From the IMG/VR virus record IMGVR_UViG_3300017742_000167, positions 1-20,844 of that record: a DNA stretch of 20,844 nucleotides, one strand, 5' to 3'. Every line of letters starts with the position of its first letter. Positions within the stretch are counted from its first letter, which is position 1. The translations under genes were made by a program, and so were the position numbers. Shown here in pieces: positions 1 to 8,500 of the stretch. This DNA is from a virus. The notes beneath the pieces are model-generated. The model saw nothing but the letters and a program-made list of their open reading frames with translations. It ran no database searches and was not told the origin of the DNA.

Positions 1-1326
1 AGTATATGCGTCTTCAACATCAATAGAGAATACACCCGTAGTTGAGTTGTAAGATAAATCTCCACTTGCACTTACCGCACCCCTTGCGCGAGCTGTAGTA
101 TGATATTGATTAGTTGAACCTTCCGCTAAATCGTCTGTATCATGATTAGATATATCTGAAGTTTGACCTGTAACATTACCTGTTACGTTACCTGTGAGAT
201 TACCTTCAAAGGTTCCTGCCACGAATGTTTCTGAACCTACTGTCCACTTGTCAATAGTCTCGTTCCATATCAAAGTCTTATTAGTTGCGTCACCACGTTC
301 AACTTCTATACCGCCATTCTCGGTTGGACTTCCTGTAGCGTTTGAGTTAACCACAATTACATTATCTGCGAGTAATAATGTTTCGGTATTGACAGTAGTT
401 TGTGTTCCTGATACAGTAAGATTACCTGATATGATCATATCATTAAAGGTAACGTCTGAAGTGGTCGCAACAGGTTGCCCTATGGATATTACTCCATTAT
501 TATAAGTAACCCCTGTTCCCCCTGAGAACATTCCCTTTACATTAGCAGAGTCAATATTCAACTCACCACTACTTATGTTTAAACCTTTGTTTGCGGTTAT
601 ATGTGCGCGAACTTCTGCGGCACTTGGTCCAGTATAAGTGAATGCCCCTGTTCCAGAGTTATATGTAAATGACCCATCACCTCCACCATCAACGGCAGAA
701 ACGTGTGCGCGTGCTTCACTTGCACTTGGTCCAGTATATGTTACTACACCTGTACTATTATTGTACGCAAGAGAACCATCTCCTCCTGCATCTGTTACGG
801 ATATAGAACCTCTTGACCTTGCGTCAGTATAATATAAGTTACTTCCTTCGGGGAGTTGTCCTGTATTCGCAAGTCCAAGGTCGCTATCAAAGTTTGCTTT
901 AGTATATACATTCTCGACATCGAAAGAGAACTGACCTGTTGAAGAGTTATATGAGAGGTCACCGCTTGCAGATAATATACCACGTATAGTTCCTGTCGTT
1001 GCTGAATCTAGTGAAGTAACATCTGTTAATGCAGCGTTCGTACCAAAGGTAAACGTGTTAGCGGCACTATCGAAAACGATAGACATGTTATTACCTGTAG
1101 CAAAGTTAGTGGTTTCCCACTTACCCCCTAATGCCTGATACGCAAGTATAGAACCAGAAGTCTTTCCTGTAATATCTGTACCACCTAAGTTACTGATATC
1201 AAAAGCACCCGCAGTAACTCTTTTTACAGGAGTTCCTACTTTGAGTGTCTTTACTCTAACTGTAGTATCCTTATAGACAACAGCATTTATTTTAATCTTT
1301 GGGTCTCGGTATATAACTGAAGGCAT
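1..1326 (-). CDS. Fibre-like virion structural protein, 3' end cut by window edge
   Basis: An open frame of 442 codons runs from the ATG at 1324-1326 to base 1 with no stop; I read it through codon by codon. The C-terminus lies outside the window. The N-terminus (MPSVIYRDPKIKINAVVYKD) is followed by Ser/Thr/Gly-rich modules. Repeated motifs include ASGDLSYNS.TG.FS.DVE (about residues 119-140, and again at the window edge), L.EGS..Y.T.AR.RG (about residues 160 and 402) and a tandem 34-residue unit. A module around residues 300-365 (GNLTVSGTQTTVNTETL, then GGIEVERGDATNKTLIW) resembles one found in fibre-type structural proteins of marine T4-like phages. These features suggest an elongated, probably trimeric fibre or adaptor on the virion surface. 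The start lies 7 nt after the upstream gene's stop. The specific fibre role is inference; the structural nature is fairly sure. Confidence 0.8.
   Translation of the reverse strand, partial: MPSVIYRDPKIKINAVVYKDTTVRVKTLKVGTPVKRVTAGAFDISNLGGTDITGKTSGSILAYQALGGKWETTNFATGNNMSIVFDSAANTFTFGTNAALTDVTSLDSATTGTIRGILSASGDLSYNSSTGQFSFDVENVYTKANFDSDLGLANTGQLPEGSNLYYTDARSRGSISVTDAGGDGSLAYNNSTGVVTYTGPSASEARAHVSAVDGGGDGSFTYNSGTGAFTYTGPSAAEVRAHITANKGLNISSGELNIDSANVKGMFSGGTGVTYNNGVISIGQPVATTSDVTFNDMIISGNLTVSGTQTTVNTETLLLADNVIVVNSNATGSPTENGGIEVERGDATNKTLIWNETIDKWTVGSETFVAGTFEGNLTGNVTGNVTGQTSDISNHDTDDLAEGSTNQYHTTARARGAVSASGDLSYNSTTGVFSIDVEDAYT
595..780 (-). repeat. Tandem 34-codon repeat within the fibre-like gene
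   Basis: Two consecutive in-frame units begin at 780 and at 678, a period of 102 bp. Unit 1 reads DGSLAYNNSTGVVTYTGPSA and continues SEARAH; unit 2 reads DGSFTYNSGTGAFTYTGPSA and continues AEVRAH. The nucleotide copies are diverged but recognisable; for example both contain cttggtccagtata (near 628 and 726). Such repeats are typical of phage fibre shafts. Confidence 0.75.
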
Positions 1327-1333
1327 ATTTAAT

Positions 1334-1702
1334 CTATCTTGTTACTGAGGGTGAAACTTCTACTTCTCCTTGGAGTATTCTTTCAATAATAGTATTATTA
1401 TTTTCGTCTACAAAGGAAAGTTCTACGTCATACACATAACGACCTCTTGTTTCAAGGGCATCTGTGACTGCGTTAGTTAGGGATAATGTTACGATACCAT
1501 CAGTTGGAGGTGTCGCAATAACTGAGTTGAAAGATACTGTGGCAGGGTCTCCTGCTGAGTCAGCATATCTTCTTTTCATTTTTGAGGTAACTGTTTTATT
1601 TGTTAAGTTATAAACACTACCACTATCGTGAACGAGATGGATTTCTATCGCGACGTCTGTGCCTTGGTTTATTACAATATCTTCGTGTGATACTAGTGCC
1701 AT
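1334..1702 (-). CDS. Small beta-rich virion protein, 122 aa
   Basis: The protein starts MALVSHEDIVINQGTDVAIE and ends VEGEV-like then VSPSVTR. It has the pattern 'intrinsic-order beta strand, NLTNKTVTSKMKRRY, then a GRYVYDVELSF strand'. That pattern is common in small structural proteins of marine T4-like phages and resembles the N-terminal beta-sandwich of baseplate/tail adaptor proteins (BppU-like). There is no signal peptide or membrane segment. It follows a 180-bp gap with an exact late promoter 33 nt upstream of the ATG, and is followed after 7 nt by the fibre-like gene. It may therefore head a short late transcript for fibre and adaptor proteins. The fold and adaptor role are inferred from pattern memory only. 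Confidence 0.7.
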   Translation of the reverse strand: MALVSHEDIVINQGTDVAIEIHLVHDSGSVYNLTNKTVTSKMKRRYADSAGDPATVSFNSVIATPPTDGIVTLSLTNAVTDALETRGRYVYDVELSFVDENNNTIIERILQGEVEVSPSVTR

Positions 1703-1734
1703 TTTCTAATTCCGTTTTACTTAATCGTTACATC

Positions 1735-1742
1735 TATTTATA
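1735..1742 (-). promoter_or_regulatory. T4-type late promoter (TATAAATA)
   Basis: The plus strand reads TATTTATA, giving TATAAATA on the coding strand. It lies in the intergenic gap upstream of the gene starting at 1702. An A5 tract lies two bases upstream (plus-strand T-tract 1745-1749) and GA follows directly. T4 late promoters use this octamer with the gp55 sigma factor. Initiation about 6 bases downstream would give a leader of about 27 nt. Confidence 0.75.
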
Positions 1743-1787
1743 TGTTTTTGTAACCCTATAATTGGGAAATAAAAATATATTTTATGC

Positions 1788-1816
1788 TTGACTTTTATAC
1801 GAAATTATAGTATACT
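1788..1816 (+). promoter_or_regulatory. Sigma70-like promoter facing against all genes
   Basis: On the plus strand, TTGACT (1788-1793) and TATACT (1811-1816) are separated by exactly 17 bases. Each hexamer matches the sigma70 consensus at five of six positions. A purine run, GGGAGGG, follows at 1831-1837. No supported gene lies downstream on this strand, so a transcript would be antisense to the 3' end of the gene at 1883-3067. Chance is possible in AT-rich DNA, but the position in the only long gap makes it notable. Confidence 0.4.
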
Positions 1817-1845
1817 TAAAGTACTCTTTAGGGAGGGTTGGATAT

Positions 1846-1881
1846 ACATATATTTTTTACACTACACGTGTATATATATGT
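1846..1881 (+). other. Interrupted hairpin, possible weak terminator or mRNA 3'-end structure
   Basis: ACATATAT (1846-1853) is complementary to ATATATGT (1874-1881). Inside it, TACAC (1858-1862) pairs with GTGTA (1868-1872) around a five-base loop, leaving a 4x1 internal loop. On the plus strand the stem is followed by only three T residues (1882-1884), so as a terminator it would be weak. On the minus strand the stem begins one base after the stop codon of the gene ending at 1883, where it could protect the mRNA end. Confidence 0.4.
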
Positions 1882-1882
1882 T

Positions 1883-3067
1883 TTATGCAGTTCTTACATA
1901 TAATGTATATGTTGTTATACTAGTAGTACCGCTTTTAATTTCATCTGTTTGTGCTGTATCCGTTTCTGTAAACTCATACCATTGACTTCCGGAGGGAGCG
2001 CCACTCACTGCATTTCCCCTAGTATATGTTTTACCATTAGAGGTTCCGCTGATAGTTGTATCGCTCGTATTTGCTGGACCAGCAGAAGCAACAACCGAAC
2101 CACCAACTTTTACAGATATTCCGTCAGTAAAAAAATCTTGTGGATTACTTGTAGTAGTTTGCCAATGATTACTAGAATTTATATTCGTGTATAATGTTGT
2201 TGTATTTTCTTCTTCTACTATATTTCTTGTATCAACCGCACTTCCTTTTGCTACCCAAGTACCTGTCTCAGACGGAGGAGAAGTTCTAATTAGATATGAA
2301 CCAATAGGTTTAGCACTACTTGTTATTGTAGAAAGATATCTATCAAGACATGCCTTTACGGTCTCTCTTCTATGAGCATCTGACATTACTATGAGACCTT
2401 TATAAGTCCCTGTCTTTGCGTTAAAGGGTGAAGAAGTTCCTCTTGCAACCGCCATCAAATTAATCGCGGATGGGACACCTGTAGTCATGCTTGTTCTTTG
2501 ATATAAATTATAAACTGTTGATGTATCATCTGCCCTAGTATCAGTCATAACATTTGCAACCGCAATATCATAATCACCACTTGGCGCTGTTGTACCTAAT
2601 TGAAAAGTTCCTGGATAGTTTCCCGCGTATATAATTTTAGCAAGTTCTTCTCCGAGTTCTAATTGGTCGGTATCATTAAACTCTTGTATTCTTGTTCGAT
2701 TACTTACTTGGTGTTGATATAAAGGATGACGGAAATTAGAGGGTTCACTATATGTAGCATCTTGTTGATATACAATTGTGTCTGTTGTTGTAATAGCAAG
2801 GTCGCCTGAACCATCAGTTCCTTGATCACCTACGTCACCTGATTCACGACCTGTGTTAGTGAACGTCCCGATACTCAAATCAGTACCACCTTGATTTGTT
2901 TTACCAAGTGAACCAAGTACTGATTCACTATAAGTTCCTGAAGCAGTCTCTAACTCTAACCCCGCAAGATATGCGAGGTATTTATATTCATTATCTACAC
3001 CAGTAGTTGTTATCTCCTGAATATCAGGTTCACCTACGGTTTTTTGTTTTAATGGTGTTTTAGGCAT
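1883..3067 (-). CDS. Virion structural protein of unknown role, 394 aa
   Basis: I do not recognise a named family. The protein starts MPKTPLKQKTVGEPDIQEIT and has a Gly/Ser/Thr/Asp-rich first third. A more compact middle section contains NFRHPLYQHQVSNRTRIQEF, an Ala/Asp-rich stretch (GDYDIAVANVMTDTRADD) and HRRETVKACLDRYLSTIT. It ends in a beta-rich tail (TYTLYVRTA). No signal peptide or membrane segment is visible. It lies 9 nt after the repeat fibre gene and is the last gene before the 180-bp gap. Low-complexity composition and location support a virion component at the baseplate periphery or fibre base. It does not match T4 gp9, gp11 or gp12 as I remember them. Confidence 0.7.
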   Translation of the reverse strand: MPKTPLKQKTVGEPDIQEITTTGVDNEYKYLAYLAGLELETASGTYSESVLGSLGKTNQGGTDLSIGTFTNTGRESGDVGDQGTDGSGDLAITTTDTIVYQQDATYSEPSNFRHPLYQHQVSNRTRIQEFNDTDQLELGEELAKIIYAGNYPGTFQLGTTAPSGDYDIAVANVMTDTRADDTSTVYNLYQRTSMTTGVPSAINLMAVARGTSSPFNAKTGTYKGLIVMSDAHRRETVKACLDRYLSTITSSAKPIGSYLIRTSPPSETGTWVAKGSAVDTRNIVEEENTTTLYTNINSSNHWQTTTSNPQDFFTDGISVKVGGSVVASAGPANTSDTTISGTSNGKTYTRGNAVSGAPSGSQWYEFTETDTAQTDEIKSGTTSITTYTLYVRTA

Positions 3068-3076
3068 AAACTAATC

Positions 3077-5317
3077 CTAGTTCAACTGTGTTCCTGCAGC
3101 ATTAAACACTAATGGAACAGATGCCGCAGTAGCATAGTATGCACTACTTTGACCATCGAGTAAGTCAGCATCTAACCCAGAACCTGCACCATCAACAGTT
3201 TTAATTGCGGCCAGTAACTGAGCAGGAGTTTCATAAACGTTTACTTCAGCACCTGCTGTAATACCATCTAATTTATTTTTTAAGGTAGTTGTAAAGTTAT
3301 TATCAGTTGGAGTATCAAGTACGAAATTTATATCGCCAGTAGTATCTTGATAAGTTACTGTAATTCCAGTTTCAGTACCACCCAACATTCCACCAACTAT
3401 ATCTTGTACTTGTTCATTAGATAATTGTGTATTAGTATCTGTTGATGTGATTGTGATTGTACTTGCGTCTGTTCTTGAAACAGCTGTTCCGCCAGCACCT
3501 ACAAATTTTACATCATCTGTTGTTGACCCGGAGTGACCTGTTCCACTTAATCTTAGTTTTATACCACTCGATGATACGACTGAAGTTGAGTATTGATTTT
3601 GTGTGTTTGTGTCTGTGTCTGCAACCCAAGGCACGTTGACATACATTTTACCCGATGATAACTCAACTGGATAATTCCGATTCGCACCATCTAACGTATA
3701 ACCAATTTTAACAAGACCTAGTGCAGAAGAAGTTGCGGTTGAATAAGTAGTATTAGTATCTGTAGAACTAATTACTCCACTTCCTGAAATACTTATATTA
3801 GTTCCTGCTGATATTTGACTTAGTGTTACATCAGCACCTGAATCAATACCACTTAACTTAGTGGTGTTAGCAAGAGTTTCTGTATGAAGTTCATTGATTG
3901 CACCTACAACATCTGAATCTTCACTTGTTAGCATTTGAGTAAGTGTACCTATTATGGTATTGTTTGCTGATGCACCGCTAGAATTAATTTGATTTATGTC
4001 GCCTTGTAGTTCATTAATTGCTGCAACTAAATTAGTTCTATCAACAGTAATATCAGAACTTAAACTACCAAGTGTACCTATAGCAGTAGAGTTTGCGGAT
4101 ACAGCAGTTACTGTACCATAATATGAACCATGTTGTCCATCTAACAAGTCAGCATCTAATCCTGAAGTTGTACCATCAACGGTTTTAATTAAAGTTAGTG
4201 TAGCAGAAGCAGTTCTATTTACTTCAGCACCTGCGGCAACACCGTCTAGTTTAGTTTCTTGCGCATTTGTCATAAACCTTTTATTCGATGCATCTGTCAT
4301 GTTCGCAGTACTGAATGTAGGTGACGCGCCAGATATAACAGATTGGTCTAGTGCTTTTACGGCAGCACTGTCTGCTAACTCTGAGTCCATCAAAGCGCCT
4401 GCTAAAGTTACATTAGCAGTATCGGTTACGTCAGCATTTGTTTCTACAGTATCTAACTTGGTTTCCTGCGCATCAGTCATAAACCTTTTATTGGTTGCAT
4501 CTGTAAAGTTTGCAGTTCCAAAAGTAGGTGATGCTCCTGAGATAACAGATTGATTTAATGCCTTTACAGAAGCGCTGTCTACTAACTCTGAATCCATCAG
4601 CGCACCAGCAGCAGTTACATTAGCAGTATCGGTTACGTCAGCATTCGTTTCTACAGTATCTAACTTAGTACCATCTACAGAAACATCTCTTCCGTCCACA
4701 GTACCTGCTATAGTTATGTCACCGCCCATAGTGACATCCGCATTAGCAAAGGTTATTGCGGCAGTACCTCCACTTTTGATTACTGAAGTAGCACCAAGTT
4801 CTACGTCATTTGGAATTGAAACACCCCCAGCAGTCGTAGCAAGTCTACTTATGGCATCATGATATAAATTTACTGCGCCATTATAAGTGAAAGACGCCAT
4901 ATTTTCGTCAGCAGATTTTGCTTTTATATATATTGAGTCGCCCTTGATTATTGAGTTAGTGGCATCGTGTAAAAGTATTAAATCTCCACCTGTACCAACT
5001 TGTATTTCTTTATTATCTAATAGAGTTAGGTCTCCTGTTAACGCAGTAGTTGCGGCATCAAGTGATATAGTACCGCTTGCATCGATTGTAAATGCTCCGG
5101 AGGTAACATTAAATGCGTTTGTACCCGCAGATATTTCATGTGTAGATGCATCGAAGACGTCTTCTATTGAATTAATTGCTCCAACAATACTGGTTTTAAC
5201 AGCAGTAGTTAAAGCTCCAGTTGCTCCTAAACCTGAAGAAACTGTATTGAATTTAGTTACTAAATCCGAGAAGGTATTTGTAATAATAAGTTGTGGTTCT
5301 TGTGAATACTCTGCCAT
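3077..5317 (-). CDS. Repeat-built tail-fibre-like protein, 746 aa
   Basis: The protein starts MAEYSQEPQLIITNTFSDLV and is Ser/Thr/Ala/Asp-rich throughout. Residues 217-354 are two 69-residue tandem repeats (KLDTVETNADVTDTANV, then RFMT.AQET). A 45-47-residue module (KLDG..AGAEVN, IKTVDG, SGLDADLLDGQ, YY) occurs at residues 356-400 and 682-728. The motif LDADLLDGQ..YY is widespread in phage tail-fibre shafts. There is no obvious receptor-binding tip or chaperone domain; the chain ends 18 residues after the last module. Its ATG overlaps the stop of the 69-residue gene by one base (TAATG), suggesting translational coupling. It is probably an elongated trimeric fibre attached to the baseplate; which fibre is unknown. 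Confidence 0.85.
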   Translation of the reverse strand: MAEYSQEPQLIITNTFSDLVTKFNTVSSGLGATGALTTAVKTSIVGAINSIEDVFDASTHEISAGTNAFNVTSGAFTIDASGTISLDAATTALTGDLTLLDNKEIQVGTGGDLILLHDATNSIIKGDSIYIKAKSADENMASFTYNGAVNLYHDAISRLATTAGGVSIPNDVELGATSVIKSGGTAAITFANADVTMGGDITIAGTVDGRDVSVDGTKLDTVETNADVTDTANVTAAGALMDSELVDSASVKALNQSVISGASPTFGTANFTDATNKRFMTDAQETKLDTVETNADVTDTANVTLAGALMDSELADSAAVKALDQSVISGASPTFSTANMTDASNKRFMTNAQETKLDGVAAGAEVNRTASATLTLIKTVDGTTSGLDADLLDGQHGSYYGTVTAVSANSTAIGTLGSLSSDITVDRTNLVAAINELQGDINQINSSGASANNTIIGTLTQMLTSEDSDVVGAINELHTETLANTTKLSGIDSGADVTLSQISAGTNISISGSGVISSTDTNTTYSTATSSALGLVKIGYTLDGANRNYPVELSSGKMYVNVPWVADTDTNTQNQYSTSVVSSSGIKLRLSGTGHSGSTTDDVKFVGAGGTAVSRTDASTITITSTDTNTQLSNEQVQDIVGGMLGGTETGITVTYQDTTGDINFVLDTPTDNNFTTTLKNKLDGITAGAEVNVYETPAQLLAAIKTVDGAGSGLDADLLDGQSSAYYATAASVPLVFNAAGTQLN
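3134..3274 (-). repeat. Second copy of KLDG/DGQ fibre module
   Basis: Codons 682-728 of the fibre gene repeat the module found at 4118-4252: KLDGITAGAEVN, LLAAIKTVDG, SGLDADLLDGQ, YY. The copies are about 840 bp apart and slightly different in length (47 versus 45 codons). Confidence 0.75.
4118..4252 (-). repeat. First copy of KLDG/DGQ fibre module
   Basis: Codons 356-400 read KLDGVAAGAEVN, TLIKTVDG, SGLDADLLDGQ, HGSYY. The module directly follows the 69-codon tandem repeats and shares their leading KLD motif, which suggests all these units descend from one shaft element. Confidence 0.75.
4256..4669 (-). repeat. Two tandem 207-bp repeats (69 codons each)
   Basis: Repeat 1 spans 4463-4669 and repeat 2 spans 4256-4462. 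Protein identity is very high: TKLDTVETNADVTDTANV starts both, and both contain GALMDSEL, SVISGASPTF and NKRFMT.AQE. Nucleotide similarity is also high (for example ttacgtcagcatt and tttctacagtatctaactt in both), which indicates a fairly recent duplication. Confidence 0.85.
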
Positions 5318-5526
5318 TATAGTTTCTCTATTATTGTGTTTAAGAGTTGTTTCATCTCAGAGACATCTGTCTTAAGCTGTTCGAACTCCATTTCCTTTTG
5401 TTTTCTTTTTAGTTTTCTATCTCGTGCGGTTTGTATTTCTTCTTTATTTATATTAACTATCCCGCCCGTTCTTCTGTTACGGGCAAGACCTACTCCATTT
5501 TCAACACGTATTAAGTTTGAACTCAT
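5317..5526 (-). CDS. Small coiled-coil virion protein, 69 aa
   Basis: The N-terminal half (MSSNLIRVENGVGLARNRRT, then GGIVNINKEE) is followed by a highly charged helix of about residues 30-69. That helix has hydrophobic heptad spacing (MEFEQLKTDVSEMKQLLNTI), which suggests a coiled coil. Small proteins with this layout occur beside the large structural gene in related marine T4-like phages. The start overlaps the stop of the 1763-residue gene and the stop overlaps the next ATG, both as TAATG, so the three genes are probably translated in a coupled way. A role as an oligomerisation or attachment factor for its neighbours is inference; no enzymatic motif is visible. Confidence 0.75.
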   Translation of the reverse strand: MSSNLIRVENGVGLARNRRTGGIVNINKEEIQTARDRKLKRKQKEMEFEQLKTDVSEMKQLLNTIIEKL

Positions 5527-8500
5527 TATACTGCCATTGCTATTGACCTAAAGTCTTTAAATACAGGAGGGGCACAGGAATTATTACTTGTCATAACAAT
5601 TTTATATTGATATTGAGTAAACTCTTCAATATCTCCACCTTGACCACCTATCAGATATCTATACTCACGGAAGTTTTTATCGTCTGTAGGGATAACCTGT
5701 TCTCTTGGCTCTAATGTCCAATCTATATCAAGAATATTTTCACCATCCTGTGCAGTTCTCCAATATAATTCGAAGTCAGCACCCTTCGGTCTTAATGCCG
5801 ATACAATAACTTTTAAACCAACAGAAGTATCTTCAAGTACTTGAACTGAAGATATATGTTTCGCAAGAGAGGAACCACCTGAGGATTTAGTCTCTGGAAC
5901 ATAATTTAACGGAACATTAAATCCTAGATGTTCCGATGGTGAGCCTGATATTTGTCTATCGATAAGATTACTTATAGTAGTTAATGAAGACCTTTGGCCA
6001 TCTATGATTGGTGATACGTTTGAATTAGTTGTCGATAACTTGATATTAAACGTTGTCGAACGCTCTCCAGCCCCAAGTTCTGATGTTTCTTTAGCTTCAT
6101 TAGCAATTAATTTCGGAGAATCAAAATAGTTTTCTTCGCCTATTATAATATCAGAACTAAACGAACTAGATTTTGTATATGGTTCTTCAGAACCTGCGAA
6201 AGACACGCCTGACATAAATTTAACACTACAAACTATATTAGTGTCGTCTGGTAGTATTGTTGTGAAATTTGGAACACAACCATCAAATGGTATTTGTCTA
6301 TCAGTAACCATAGTGGAACCGCCAAATCTACCTGAAGATGTCGCGGCACTATCAGCATTAAATTTAATTCCAAAACCATCTGATACAGTAATAACTTTAC
6401 TGCCCATTATAGATGAACCTAATATTCCGTTATATACTGTATCAGAATCAAGACCTGATATATTTATTGACTCAGCTATATTAGCTGGAGCATCACCTTT
6501 AATATATCCGTGGTTTGGATTATACATAGTGATTGTATTACTTCCTGATTCAGAATATAAAGCATTAGGTATTAATAATTCTTTTGGAGCATCACCATTT
6601 TCGAATACAGCATTACCGCCCGCAGTATCAAATATTGCTTGATGAATTACAAACATTAAATCTTTTGTTTGGTCTGGTTCCCATGTAGAACCATTCTGAG
6701 ACTTAAATAATGACCCCATAGCAGGTTGTCTATTAATACGTTTTTCTGTTGAACCTAACTCAAACTCATATGTTTCTGCGACATATGCTTCGTAGTTGGT
6801 TGACTCAGCAAGAAGAACAATAGCATATTCTGTATCTGGGTTTAGGAAGATAGGTTCATCAAACTCAAAGGTTGTTGGCGCAGCAAGTACGTCAGTTGAA
6901 GTCTGTCCTGCTGGTAACGCAACAGCAGAAGCTGAAACAAACTTAACAGCATTAGAAATAATATCTGTTGAAGAAGGATGCCCATTTATCATAGGTCTAA
7001 TTTCTAATGCAACAGCGATTGAATCGTCTTTAGTTTTAAAGAAACAATCTATCTTAGTAACGTATATACCTGAACCTGTTGGGACACGGAAAGACTGAGC
7101 AAGAGGGTCTCTATGCGTTGCTGGTTGTGTCCTAGTCCTTATCATTGGTCTAATTATAGTTGTACGAGTTGACGTTACAGTCTGTTGACGGGTTTCTAAA
7201 GTTCCTTGCGCGATATAATTGAATCTAGCAGAACTTGTAGCAAGAGTATCATCGTTTTGACTAATATCAAGAAGTTTAAACTCACGAGTACCAGCGCGGA
7301 ACCTAATCCCAACATCCTTGTTTGTATCAACAGGAAGTGGGTCTCCATTTTCATCTCTTGGAACAGGGTTACAAGGAATAAAGAATGAACCTTCTATTTT
7401 ACCGTCAACATCTGAAACTAAATTTGTTGACCCATTCGGGTGTGATGTTTTGTCTCTATTTAATTTATGATCAACTCCATCAATTAACTTTCTTGCTTCA
7501 GCAGTAAGAGCAGACATTCTTATGAATGGCTCAGTCGCATGTTGTCTTACAAAAGCATTTACTTGTGTATTATCAAAGAATGGGAAGTATCTTGTATTCG
7601 GTCTTAGACCTTCTGCCTTGAAGAATACTTTTCTTGAACGAATAAAGGGTAAGAATGTCAAGGATACTTGTCTATCCCCTGTAACTTCACGGATTGTTTG
7701 AGTGCTTATAACAATACGAGGAGAGAAAGGTAAAGAAAAGTCTTGCGCTCTTCTAGATGTTTGCATAGCAACATTACCAATACTACCAAGGAAACCGCCA
7801 CCATTTCTAATAGTTGGTGGAGGTGTTATAGGACTTCCGTTCCAGTTCCAAGTTCTTGTTCCGTTAAACCCATTAAATAGATTTTGTACATATGGCCCAT
7901 ACCCTATTATTGGAAGAAAGTTTTGAGTAGAACTTCTCATAGGATAAACTCTGCCACCATCGTTAAGGTCGCCTAAATCATCTATCGCTGTTTCTTCAAT
8001 AACATTTTCTGGAAGGAATACTGTGTCTTGCCACTCATCAGAGGCAGGAGACATTGTAATATTACCTATTCCTGTAAGTACTGCGAATGGATTTACGTTT
8101 TCTGAACCCGAAACTAGTTTCTGAGATATAGCTGAGTCTTCACTATATTTTATATAAACAGTATCGCCTTTTAATATAGTGTTTGTAGATTTATCGGAAT
8201 CATACACTAAAGAAATATTATTATCATATTGTTGCGGTAATAATACTCCTAATGACGGGTCAATCGCAGAACGATTGTTAGGATTTTGGCCATCAATAAA
8301 TGCTCTGTTTTTAAAGTTATCTACAAAGAAACCTGACTTACTACGTGGATTGCCCGCAGAATCTAATACAAGTATAGATGATGTATCAACTTCTAATAAA
8401 GATAATGACGTAACTTCTTCAAGTTTATCTATTCTCTTTTCTAAATTAGATATATCTCTCATAGTAAATCGTTTTGATTCTATTGGAGTTACAGAAGTAT

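Noticed and set aside
1878-1985. Small hydrophobic plus-strand peptide (35 codons)
   Set aside because: It overlaps the 3' end of a supported minus-strand gene, has no ribosome-binding site, and hydrophobic shadows of Thr/Val-rich genes are common here. Only the upstream promoter makes it worth remembering.
2979-2986. TATAAATA octamer near the start of the 394-residue gene
   Set aside because: It falls in the codons for E-Y-K-Y, lacks the shared flanks, and has no gene start within about 1.2 kb downstream.
4299-5375. Plus-strand open frames opposite the fibre gene, and similar ones across the window
   Set aside because: They are antisense to clearly coding, repeat-bearing genes, lack ribosome-binding sites and show no family signal.
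5445-5452. TATAAATA octamer as a late promoter for the fibre gene at 3077-5317
   Set aside because: It lies inside the 69-residue gene in the codons for N-I-N-K, lacks the A-tract and GA flanks of the three intergenic copies, and would leave a leader of more than 100 nt.
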